Of a stretch of 64,000 bases of DNA, positions 10,725-20,863 are shown piece by piece. The notes beneath the pieces are model-generated. The model ran no database searches. It worked only from the letters and a program-made list of their open reading frames with translations, and was not told where the DNA came from. The stretch is from contig JAWQUS010000026.1 in assembly GCA_036365455.1 (NCBI GenBank), positions 12,356,001-12,420,000 on the forward strand, written 5' to 3'. A program made the translations under genes and the position numbers. This DNA comes from Macrosoma leucophasiata (taxonomy: Eukaryota > Arthropoda > Insecta > Lepidoptera > Hedylidae). Numbering within the stretch: the stretch's first letter is position 1; each line of letters opens with the position of its first letter.

Positions 10725-11604
10725 TTAGCAGCAACCACCTGAACATTCAAACATGAGCATGTTATTATTTTATGGACAAATATAAAAGAAAAGAATGACA
10801 AGTGTACTTAATTTTTTTTTTATTAAATAAAGAAATAGTGGACCGCCCTGCGAAACATCGCGTTTATCCAACTTTTTTTATATATTAAGATTTTTTTCAG
10901 CACATCTACGGCTGGAGCTTTTCAAATGAGACCATAACCGTGGTTACATTATTTGATGTGCAGCTATTGTTCTATAAACGCTCTGGTGGAAATCAGGATA
11001 TTCAATAATCAATAATCAATAAATAATAATCTCAGGATATTTAATAACATACTTCATTAGATACTATTATTACAATGCATAGATATCTAATTGTTGATAC
11101 GTTTTTGTTACAAACCGAAATATGTGTTACTATACATATTTTTGAAAATGAAATTAGTCAAAGTGTATCTAGGATCCAAGAGAGATGAGTGATTCCCAAC
11201 ATGATTACTTGCTGGAAAATCTCAGTGATTTTACTTGTAAGCATTTTATGGATAGATCTATTATTATATATTATTTATTTATTTTATTTACCTTCAGAAG
11301 AACAGTCGTCACAACCCTTGTCCTTGCAGGAACAATTATCTTTGCAAGCGCCTCCTTTGCACGAATCTAGGAATTTAATTTAAATTGTTAAATATTAGAT
11401 AAAATTGTAATAAACTTATTTTAACAGACTTCATTTTTATTTTCTAATATTGATTTACAATTTTAGCTTTATAGAAATAAAACATGTTTCCGTACCTACT
11501 TTTTTCATTAATTGTATAATTTTTGTTAAAATTTACAAAAAAAAAAATCTTAAGTATTAAATGATGAACATTTTACCTTTACAGGGTTCACAAGGAGAAG
11601 GCAT
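10725..11604 (-). CDS. metallothionein gene C (three exons, 38 aa)
   Basis: Exons on the minus strand are 11577-11604, 11292-11366 and 10725-10738, with gt/ag borders and phase-1 introns. The product begins MPSPCEPCK, continues DSCKGGACK and a C-x3-C-x-C pattern with a DDC group, and ends GGCC-stop. It has ten Cys in 38 residues and no aromatics. Length, exon borders and the last exon are the same as in gene B, so the two are paralogues in tail-to-tail arrangement, with foldback elements between them. A TATAAAA element lies 55 bp upstream of the ATG. The role is metal chelation in the cytosol, as for the family. Codons 13-18 differ from gene B (GGACK against GVADCK), and one residue is lost, so the two may differ slightly in metal preference (inference). 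Confidence 0.87.
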
Positions 11605-11658
11605 GTTCACTGTGTATTGGTTTACCGCCAAACTGTGCTTCACAGAATTATATCGATG

Positions 11659-11665
11659 TTTTATA
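11659..11665 (-). promoter_or_regulatory. TATA box of MT gene C
   Basis: TATAAAA on the minus strand lies about 55 bp upstream of the start codon, at the spacing expected for a 25-30 nt leader. Confidence 0.6.
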
Positions 11666-12379
11666 CTATTCAGTGTCAATAAAAACAGTTCAATATAATT
11701 TAGAACAAGGTTGAAAAAGTTATCTTTTATATTTCTAGTTCGATAAAATAGACATAATAATGAACACGAATCAAAAAAGTCACTAAAATAGATGAGATTT
11801 GGAAAGTGATGGTAAGTGGCTTGAAAGACTATGAAAATATAAGTTACGTTTTTGTTGCCAACTTTAAATCGAAAGTTTGGTTAAATGACTTTTTTTTATT
11901 TGTAAAAAAAAAATGTTCCTACTCATGATGGATATACTAAAATCCATCAGCGTACTAATATATCTTGAACGAAATTTTACCGATTGTTATATAATAACTC
12001 TTATGGTCTTATTAACTTATCGGTCTTTTAAAGATAGGATAGCAGAAAGACACCAAACCCAAAACATTTTCGAACATCATACTTTTTGTTGGTTGAAAAT
12101 TCGAGTCTCGAAAGAAACTATAGTATATGATGTAGTTTCTTTCGAAATTTTCCATTTGACTTTATGCATTGATTTTCTTCCGGAACGTATTTCATGCCTT
12201 CTTTTCAATCAGTATTTTTTATGCACCCACCTAACATTTTCCGCTCGGTCTCCCCAATTGATGTTTGCGGAAGATTGCCGTCAAACTGAGTATTTCCTTA
12301 CTTCTTGTGCTCACAGCCTTGTCTCTTTATCTCGGCTAATATTTAAATCATAATTTATTTTTATCTACATCATTTTACG
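11666..12379. other. divergent intergenic region between genes C and D
   Basis: Genes C and D are transcribed away from each other, so this 0.7-kb interval holds both promoters. It contains a 13-bp-arm hairpin (12108-12120 with 12133-12145, tcgaaagaaacta) and one MRE core. An open frame of 146 codons spans part of it but looks fortuitous. Confidence 0.5.
12222..12228 (+). promoter_or_regulatory. MRE-like core upstream of gene D
   Basis: TGCACCC fits TGCRCNC exactly and lies 152 bp upstream of the gene D ATG. It is the best-placed metal-response-element candidate in the cluster. It is inferred from motif and position only. Confidence 0.4.
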
Positions 12380-14021
12380 ATGAGCGAAGTAGCAGCAATG
12401 GCTACTGTTTGTGAAACTGTGGAAGGTAAGAAAATTAATTACTGCATTGCTTTTAAATTGTTTTATTATATACACGTAAGTTGAAATATTGACCAATTAT
12501 AATCATAAGTTAATATTTTAACTTCTTTTTACTAAATTGTGGGACTAGTGTCCCGGTTGTATTAAATGAGACTTAAGTATGTAGGTACATATTATATTTA
12601 TATATCTATTTTTTTTCTTATTTTAATGCGCAATTAAAAATTAAATAATAATGTATATTAGTACAACTTAATACTCTTCCATAATATGAAAAGTAGAAAA
12701 AATATAAATATCTCATTTCGCATGTTCATATGACGTTTTCGTTAAACAAACTTGCCTTTGGTGGAAACAACGGCAACTATGCAGTGCCAGTCTAGCAGTT
12801 TTTTGCCCATCTTTTTTATAAGTTATACCTACTAATCTCTTTTTTAGAATACAAAAATACTCACCATCAAACTTCGTTTACTCACATGGAATTGAAATTT
12901 AGATGATTATGTCAAATCACAAAAATAATACATATTATTATTTAACTGAATAACGATAGATATAATTCATTCAAATACCTACCAATAACCAACCTAAAAT
13001 TCGATCCATTATTAAATTAAACACACTTGGTAGAAAAAATCTAAAACAATTCCCTACACAGTAACTGCAATTAGTATCTGTCAATTTGCATGATCAAAAG
13101 TGAGAATTAAAACTGATTAATTGACTAGAAGATTCTATTTTTTAAAAAATAAAAAAAAATAAAAGTTTTAAATTTCAAATTTCTATATTTTGTTGATAAT
13201 TGTTATGTACAAATCATTACTTATGAATAGCTAACTAATGACAATTTAAAACTTAATGTCTAGGTATAAGAATACTAAATCCTACGACCCTATATAGAGC
13301 AAGTTAAATTATACAATGTTATTTCGCGAGTATGAAGATGTTATATACAAGTTGTTAATTTATGTGCTAGGAAAACCTAGCTTAAATTCTGTCCAATTCC
13401 ATTTCACTTATAACATTAACCTGTCAAGGAACGTAAGGCCACCGGCGCCCAGACACAATTGAATTTCAACTGTCATATTTTTCTCGTGTCTGGAGGACTT
13501 AATATGAAGAGAATGATGAATGTAGAAGAAGCACTGGAGGTGGAATAGGATCGGGATATCAGGTGCTCCACACTCTCTGCCTACCCCGTAAGGGACTTGG
13601 CGTGAGGATACGTACATACATTTAAACATCCTTCTTCCATTTTCTATTTAGGATAACTAGCCTAACAAAAAAATTACAAATAAACATTCCAGTAACCAGT
13701 ACCGACACAGTTACTGATCAAGATACGTTTTTTAAAACTTTTTGTTTCCTTACAGACACCATGTTAAAGGATGATTGCACGCCAAACTGCCAGTGCAAGA
13801 TAGAAGTCTGCCCACCAGATTGCTGCATCAGACCACAAATTAACCGTGCAAAACACTTCAGACTGATCCTCAATGCCATCGGTATTCTCATAGCTGTATT
13901 CGCCACATACATGATTATAAGCACTGACTCCAAGTTGTATCTGGTCTTTTGGGTCTGCTACTCTGTACTCAGAAGGTTGATGGTTAAATCCAAGGCACAA
14001 TACAAAGCTAAAATCGCGTAA
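12380..14021 (+). CDS. membrane-anchored metallothionein-like protein, gene D (two exons, 103 aa)
   Basis: Exon 1 is 12380-12425 and exon 2 is 13756-14021, joined in phase 1 with an Asp junction codon as in the MT genes. The N-terminal 40 residues contain C11, then C23, C27, C29, C34, C38 and C39. The block DC-x2-NC-x-C-x4-C-x2-DCC aligns with the DC-x2-NC-x-C-x3-C-x-DC core of gene B. From about residue 50 a 20-residue hydrophobic stretch (LILNAIGILIAVFATYMIIS) follows a basic patch. A second hydrophobic segment (LYLVFWVCYSVL) and a Lys/Arg-rich C-terminus ending KAKIA follow it. Known MTs have no aromatic residues and no membrane segment, so this is an MT-like metal-binding head on a membrane anchor, or an unrelated small Cys-rich membrane protein. 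AATAAA at 14556-14561 ends a roughly 550-nt 3' UTR. The exon model is well supported; the function is inferred. Confidence 0.72.
13424..13622 (+). repeat. interspersed block plus T1 tail in intron 1 of gene D
   Basis: Bases 13424-13500 (ggccaccggcg, agacacaattgaatttcaac, cgtgtctgga) recur in intron 1 of gene E at 39640-39725. Bases 13500-13622 are a T1 tail ending ggcgtgaggatacgtacata. Confidence 0.65.
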
Positions 14022-14579
14022 CTATAAAAAAAATGATTGATTGAACATAACTACAGGTGACTGATTTCAAAGTTACTAAAAACTGATTACAACAAGCCTA
14101 GTTCTTAGAATTTGAATCTGTGGCTGTTTGGTTTTTTCTTTAAGTCGATAACAACTTCATGCGACTTTCAAATGTTTACGAAAACCACTTTTTCCTTCTG
14201 TACCCTTAGCAATGTATACCATTAACCTGTTTTCAAGGGCAAAGGGCTTAATTGTATAATTTTGGAATCAAATTGAGATTTTTTAGGAAGTTTAAACTGG
14301 TTCCTGGAATCTCGTGTTCTCGACAAAAAGAAAACTCGACTAAGGCCTTCAATGTATTTGATTTTTGTGATATTGTTTAATTGGAACTGCGTAGGTTCAT
14401 AAAATTATCACTTTGCAAGAATTGATCAAACATATTTTGGATATTGTTCAACCAGAAGAACTCTAGTTTATGACTGCACTGATGGATTTAATGTTAAGTA
14501 ATTTATTTTAATTATAATAGATAATTTCAATGTATAAAGCAACGTATAAAACAAAAATAAAACATTGTGATTTAATTTG

Positions 14580-15039
14580 TGTTATGTTACTCGTATTATT
14601 CAAATACTAAATGGCTCTATGGTTTCAAATGATGACTTAAAGGTTCAAAGCATCAAAAAAAACATTTAGTCGTGATGTAGAAGGCAAAAGTAATGTTTTT
14701 TATATATATATCTACAAACCGTACATTAATAAACGTATTCAAATTATACTGCATTATAATAATTTTAACGTCAATGAAATAATAGTTATAAATTATGGTT
14801 TGTATTTTATTAAACAGCTTAAAACGGAATCTTGAGTCAATCTTTCGAGTAATAACTATCGTTGACCAAGCTTAGACAGACTCTTGGGAGCGATTTAAGT
14901 TTTATCCAAATAAATTTTATATACCATAAGCACAATAAATACGTTCTTAGACCTTAGATTGTGCCATAAGTTTCAAATTATGCTTTTTGTAGCTGGTCTT
15001 AAATTTATTTTTATTATTTACGGAGTTTACTTCTTCACT
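14580..15039. other. intergenic, no gene seen
   Basis: AT-rich, with no recognisable repeat or exon. Confidence 0.4.
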
Positions 15040-15312
15040 GCCTCGGTAGCCTAGTGGTAGCAGGCCACTACTATTACGCTGGAGATCCTGGGTTCGATTC
15101 CTGGGTCGGGGTCAATCAGAGATAAAGGTTTAAAATACTTTATCTCTGGTTCTATTGGGATTTTTCCATTTTCTGGAAGTTTCCCAGTACCTCGGAGCTT
15201 GGTAATGTGTCCGGAGATGGCAACAGGCTCGCCACCTGTTACATGTGCCAAAAACATAACTAGCGAATTGTGTTTCCATGTATGCTTGAATGCATACATT
15301 TACCTACAGGCG
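15040..15312 (+). repeat. S3 tRNA-derived SINE, sense copy
   Basis: The head gcctcggtagcctagtggta carries box A, and ggttcgattcctgggt carries box B. No cloverleaf acceptor stem forms, and the body runs 200 bp further to acctacaggcg before a T-rich end. That makes it a SINE rather than a tRNA gene. Confidence 0.8.
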
Positions 15313-15359
15313 TTTTTTTTTTTATTTTTTATTTCTTCACTTCTGTTCTATCCTACTCA

Positions 15360-15476
15360 CTTTGGAAAGTAACTCATCTGTATTTTGACCTGCGGATTTT
15401 AGATTGCAGTATTCATTTACCATTTACGTGAACTGCATGCATGTTGCCATCGCCATTACTTACATAAAAAAAATAA
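15360..15476 (+). repeat. degenerate S1 retroposon
   Basis: Sense fragment: tctgtattttgacctgcgg, gtgaactgcatgcatgttgc, ending ttacataaaaaa. Confidence 0.6.
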
Positions 15477-16980
15477 GTATAAGTACGTGATGGTGAGATG
15501 TTCTGCCGGCGTCGGCTCCATAATTTTTTGCTCCACTTGCCGAGATAACTTCGTTGGTCTCGGGCTGCTAATTCTCAAGGTCATTGAATCTTGTTTAGCT
15601 ACAAATGATTCATTGAAACTTGAAGAAGTTGTGCTTTGTTATTTTACTGTTTTTATTTTTGATTTGATTTCCAATTGGTACACTACATAATTTTAACTTT
15701 TAGAATAATTTAACTTATCATAATCTTTTATTTTCATGACAACGTAATTTTATTTTAATAGTACCTAAGTAATGTTTATTTAGTTCAATTGTATAAAATT
15801 GGTAGTAACTGAATTCTATTTCTTTTTTATACCTACCTACCTACTTATCTGTAAGATGTACTTAAGTATAATCATTGTCTCTACTAGTGCACTTTGATTT
15901 AAAAAAAATAAGTGTCATTGTATTGCATATCAATGTAACTAGCTTATAAGGTAACACACTTATTTTCGCTTATGTTTGTTGTCAGTCACGTGCAAAATTT
16001 TTTTTTAGAAGATTTTAGGTAAGTGCCTACTCTCTGATAATTTAAAAAAACACATAAAACAAATCTGAAATCTGTTTTTATTATGGCTCAGTATTGTTAT
16101 AAGATTCTCAAAAAAAAATTTTGTTACTCATTTAATTTGTGATTCATCTATTCTCTTATTTTTTATTTGTAAGTAAATGTTGAAAATTAGAGTAGCATCA
16201 CCATGTTTTCCTTACATCGTGGGTGCCTTATAGGGTGGTATATTATTTATTATAACATCTATTTGTTAGTCATAAACGATCATGTCTTTGAAAACTATAC
16301 GGACAGATGAAAGATTTTTGAGTCAGAAAATTGTTAGTTATTCAGAAAAGGTACCTCTTTAAAAGGCACTAAATTAGTTAAAACACAGTTCACACTATTT
16401 GCAAACAAACTGCGACGTGATTAAGCATCTCTACATTTTCCGAGAACCAATACAGAGTTAATGACCTAATACGGACTTCGATTTCCTCGTATTTTAGAAA
16501 AACCAACAAAAACAGGCTTGTTAAGAAAAATACTACGAGCTATGTTTTTTTAAATATAGGGTTTTAAATATATAATTATTTTAAATATATTTTAATACGG
16601 GTTGCTCACATCCCTTCAAAATAGACGAGGAGAGCAATGGCTGCCACATGCGTCATACTCGTGAACGGGTGCTGATTGTGGGGACTGGTCTGTTGTGGTT
16701 TGCGGGTGTTATTTTCTATCACGATATTAAGCTGTTGAAAAGTATTTGCATGTGTGTATTTATAATAATTTATGCAGATGCCATGGACGTTCACATTATC
16801 TGTATATACCTATTCTACTTTAATTGCTATTTGTATTATACCTATCTAAGGATTTTGACTAAAAGAGCAACACTCTGAGTTTGTTGGGTAGCGGAGTTAA
16901 GACAGACACATAATAAGACACATTCTGCCTGTGCGTAGAAGAATACCTACCCACTAGGCTTTTTTCCGATTGAACAGCTT
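15477..16980. other. intergenic, no gene seen
   Basis: 1.5 kb of AT-rich anonymous DNA. The reading frames at 15487-15690 and 16648-16878 have no recognisable motif or splice context. Confidence 0.4.
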
Positions 16981-17070
16981 CTCAGTGGTCTCCAAAACAT
17001 AACCGGCGAATCGTGAGTATCGTGAGTAATCATGTATGCTTGAAAATATCCCCTTCGGGCATAGATGTGA
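16981..17070 (+). repeat. S3 body fragment
   Basis: It shares acataaccggcgaatcgtga, catgtatgcttgaa and ccccttcggg with the S3 body and tail. Confidence 0.5.
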
Positions 17071-17641
17071 AGTTAAATAAAGTGTAGGTATGTCATTGTA
17101 ATAACTATGCTCACGAAACATAGCACAGGCACTGAAACCAATGCATTTTCGGGAAGCAAAAAACAAAAGAAGCGTAAACAACGCGCAGGTGCTGCTAGAG
17201 AATCCGCCGGCAACGAGTGTGATTCGCCCTTGAATACTGTTGCACCCAATCTCGAACCAATAACCACAACACCCAATGCTGACCCCATGGAGTCAGACTG
17301 CAGTGAAGAAATGTTACCGGCTGAAAATCCAAATTAATATAATCGGGAGATGGGCGCAACTGGGGGAAAATCGAGTAAAAGTACGAAATGTAGTGAATTA
17401 AGTTTTATTAGATTAATGATTAGGTTTAAAAATATTTTATTAAGTAAGGCGTCCATGGAAATTAAAGTCAAACAGATAATTTCAGTTTTTTTAGAATGGA
17501 TAATTTCAAAGATTGTTAGTTACATCTCCGTTGGCTCTCTCTTAGATATTCTTGACCAAAATGGATAGCACGTCTTATAATGTTCATATGGACATTATAC
17601 AATGGAATTGCCAGAGTTTGAGGCCGAAATCCATTAGACTA

Positions 17642-19965
17642 CAAGCCCATGTTAAAAAATTGATGGGTCATTTGAACCACCAGGTGACCTATCTAGAGCG
17701 ATATAAGAGCATAAAATAATAAGATTCAGCACTATGCCGTCACTTGTAAGCTGTCCAACTGAGTGCAGGTGAGAATTCAAAAGTACAGGTAGACTCAGTA
17801 CATTTTGGTCACATATTTTCGTACGGCATTCTTACCAACGATAGACCCATTAAAAATAATAAGAAAACGCACAGTGCCGTACAAAAATGGTGCGCCACGA
17901 AGTCGGATTTTTTTTTTATTTTCCGACAATTACCGGGGTAAATTTGGTCATTTGATTTTGTACGGCATCTGTGTCATACTATTTCAATAATGCTTTCAAT
18001 TCATTATTCCGCAACGCCGTACAAAAATCATGCGACAAGGGGAAAAAATCGAGAGTTGCAACCCCCTTTCTGTCCGTAGTCCAGGGGGTGATTTGAAAAA
18101 GTACGGCATCGGTTCCAAAACATTATGTAGCACTCAAAAGTACTATTAAAAGTAATGCCGTCAAAAAATGATTGTTCCCTTGAATGTATATCAATAATTA
18201 TCTTAATTTCATCGTATTTTTGATTTATAAAGCTGTAAAATCATTTGAACCTGTACGGGAACTTTTTTTTTAACATGATATTATAAAATACAATTGTTAT
18301 ATAGTATTGCCGTTCAAAAGAAACCGTTCTAAAAAAAATTATAGAGAAATGCAAAAACTGAAATTTTGCAAATTATTGTAAAAATTTAAATATCATTGAT
18401 TAATGAAATATAATAGTTTTATACATTTTATTTCTTGTTTTAAATAGTATTAACATAGATGAATTAGGAAAAAATGATGCCGTACATTTTTGTGCAAACC
18501 ATATCTTTTAGGCTGATGAAATCAACGCTTCAATTTTGAGGGTACTTTATGGCCATCTGATACAGTACGGTATTAACATATTTTTGAAGAGGACAATTGA
18601 TAATATGATAAAATCACTATGACGTCTAACTAAACTGAAACGGTGTGTATATTATGTCCAAGAATTGAAACTGTCAATCCCAGTATCAACAGTTTTATAT
18701 ACTTTTTGGTTTAATATATACTTCAAACATTATTGATACATACATATAATTGATTTGTTTCATTGTAATGATGTGAATAAATAAAACAATCACTTTTTTT
18801 CGAAAAATTCGATAAATTTAATGATAAAAATACAAAATACGGGTTCTCTTTCAATTAATCATTATCGGAGTCAGTTGCTGAGTTGATATCGGAATCAACG
18901 TCTTCATCGACGTCCGAATTATCTTCTCTATTATTTTCTGAAACATAAATATATCTTTATGAAAATCTAAGTCTTACGTACAAATGAAAGATTTATTTAT
19001 TTATTTATTTACCAATTACGTTGTCATCTTCGCCTGATTCCGCATCCGGTTCCGTTATGTCACAGACTTTTTGGGGGCATTCCTCGCCGTGAAACCAATC
19101 GAAATCGTACCGACCGTCATTGAGAACCCAACCATAATTTATTGGAAACAAGGTCGACGGTACTTGTTTGTAGGCATTACACCAAATCTGTGCTATGTAG
19201 ATACTTCTTTTCAGCTGCTGCTCCAACTCCCGGAAACAAGGGGGAAACGACGTTGCTTCCAATTTCATAGCTGTCTTTTTGAAAGCTTCATTACTACTTT
19301 TCGGCGTATAAATCCTTTCAAATATGATACACCTTGCTTCGTTGACTGTTTGTTGAAAAATTCACCTTACATTTCGTTATATGGAATTTTTCTTTTTGAT
19401 TTTTTCTTTTTCGGTTTTTTTTCCCCTTTGAACCAACGAAAATGTAGGGCACATGAAAAAATATTATCTATGCATAAAATAATTTCAAAATAAGTTTATT
19501 TCATGTTGTGTCAAATCACCCCCTGGACTACGGAAAGAGAGGGGGTTGCAACTCTCGATTTCTTCCCCTTGTCGCATGATTTTTGTACGGCGTTGCGGAA
19601 TAATGAATTGAAAGCATTATTGAAATAGTATGACACAGATGCCGTACAAAATCAAATGACCAAATTTACCCCGGTAATTGTCGGAAAATAAAAAAAAATT
19701 CCGACTTCGTGGCGCACCATTTTTGTACGGCACTGTGCGTTTTCTTATTATTTTTAATGGGTCTATCGTTGGTAAGAATGCCGTACAAAAATATGTGATC
19801 AAAATGTACTGAGTCTACCTGTACTTTTGAATTCTCACCTGCACTCAGTTGGACAGCTTACAAGTGACGGCATAGTGCTGAATCTTATTATTTTATGCTC
19901 TTATATCGCTCTAGATAGGTCACCTGGTGGTTCAAATGACCCATCAATTTTTTAACATGGGCTTG
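17642..19965. mobile_element. 2.3-kb DNA element with about 455-bp terminal inverted repeats
   Basis: The left TIR 17642-18097 and right TIR 19511-19965 are near-identical reverse complements beginning caagcccatgtt. Pairing even runs a few bases into the flanks, because the flanking heptamers are tagacta (17635-17641) and tagtcta (19966-19972). A 7-bp target duplication with one change is therefore possible, but its exact length is ambiguous. Removing the element restores the retrotransposon frame (IRL then ..LEAYLNRENI), proving insertion. The motif atgccgtac(a) recurs at least ten times in both orientations. The interior carries a two-exon gene remnant on the minus strand. I cannot assign the superfamily. 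Confidence 0.85.
18855..19345 (-). CDS. transposon-encoded protein, C-terminal fragment (two exons)
   Basis: After a possible acceptor (aaacag), 19013-19345 is open with VNEARCIIFERIY, a FKKTAMKLEATSFPPC stretch, ELEQQL, and GWVLNDGRYDFDWFHGEE. A gt donor at 19012 joins an ag acceptor at 18938, and exon 2 (18855-18937) adds a run of Asp, Glu, Asn and Ser ending DSDND-stop. The VNEAR / LPPC / GW..W..G arrangement recalls an uncharacterised domain I have seen in multicopy proteins of invertebrates, but I cannot name it. No DDE catalytic residues are visible. The upstream exons that would carry a transposase core are missing, so the element is a deletion derivative or the domain is an accessory ORF. 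Confidence 0.55.
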
Positions 19966-20551
19966 TAGTCTACATGTCCCTTGAAGCTTATTTAAATCGG
20001 GAAAACATACATGTCGCGGTATTAAGTGAAACTTGGCTTGATACAGGTATCAATTTTAGATTGCTTAATTACAATATATACAGACTGGACAGAGCTGATG
20101 GTTACGGTGGGGTTGCAATTTTATTAATAAATCTATAAAAGCCACAGAATTAACATCCTGTAGATTGAACATAAATATTGAGATTGTACATTTTCTATCT
20201 CAGATAAAAACACTGTTATCTTAGGCGATTTTAACGCGCATCACACTTTGGTCTTCGCACACTGATCAACGAGGATATCAATTGTACGAATGTATGCTTG
20301 ATCACAATTTTATACATCTGAATGATGGCAGTCCGACAAGAGTTAAGCTTGTGAATGGGTTACTACAACAATCCGCCCCAGATGTTTCGTTTGTTTCTAC
20401 AGAACTAGCGACTTTATTTTCATGGCAAGTAACAAATGAAAATCTTGGTAGTGACCATCAAATTATGAATTTAGGTATCCACCTTAATCTACCTAAGCAG
20501 TATGTTTCGAAGCGAAATTTTAAAAAAGGTGACTGGGCTTCGTATTCATCT

Positions 20552-20553
<2 letters not shown>

Positions 20554-20586
<33 letters not shown>

Positions 20587-20863
20587 AATTGAAGTGGCAA
20601 ACAAGCATGCAGTTCACATTGATGTTAAGTGATGACTGCAGCCTATAGACAAGACACCCACACAAAGACCAAGGTCAAAAAGCAAATGCGTTACCACTCC
20701 TGAGGCCTAAGGTGTTATGCCTCTGTGCCGGAAATTACAGGGCCGTACATTACCACCTGACCGGAACACGATAGTGCTGAACACTACCATTTAGCGGCAA
20801 GTAAATCAGGTAATGCGGTGGTGCCTACGCCCGCGAGCTCCGTCACTGGAGCTCTACCACCAG
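20554..20863 (-). repeat. S1 retroposon inserted in the retrotransposon
   Basis: Full length, with about 29 T residues at 20554-20582 (its A tail), then the canonical body ending gctctaccaccag. It breaks ORF2 between the EN domain and the linker. Confidence 0.9.

Noticed and set aside
11913..12353. 146-codon open frame just upstream of gene D
   Set aside because: No domain, signal or splice context. It overlaps the divergent promoter interval, and AT-rich composition makes such frames likely by chance.
15040..15115. tRNA gene candidate (box A and box B)
   Set aside because: No acceptor-stem pairing, and the sequence continues as a repeated 270-bp unit, so it is a tRNA-derived SINE.
19071..19493. 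140-codon plus-strand frame in the long-TIR element
   Set aside because: It is antisense to the better-supported spliced minus-strand frame with splice borders and an acidic tail.
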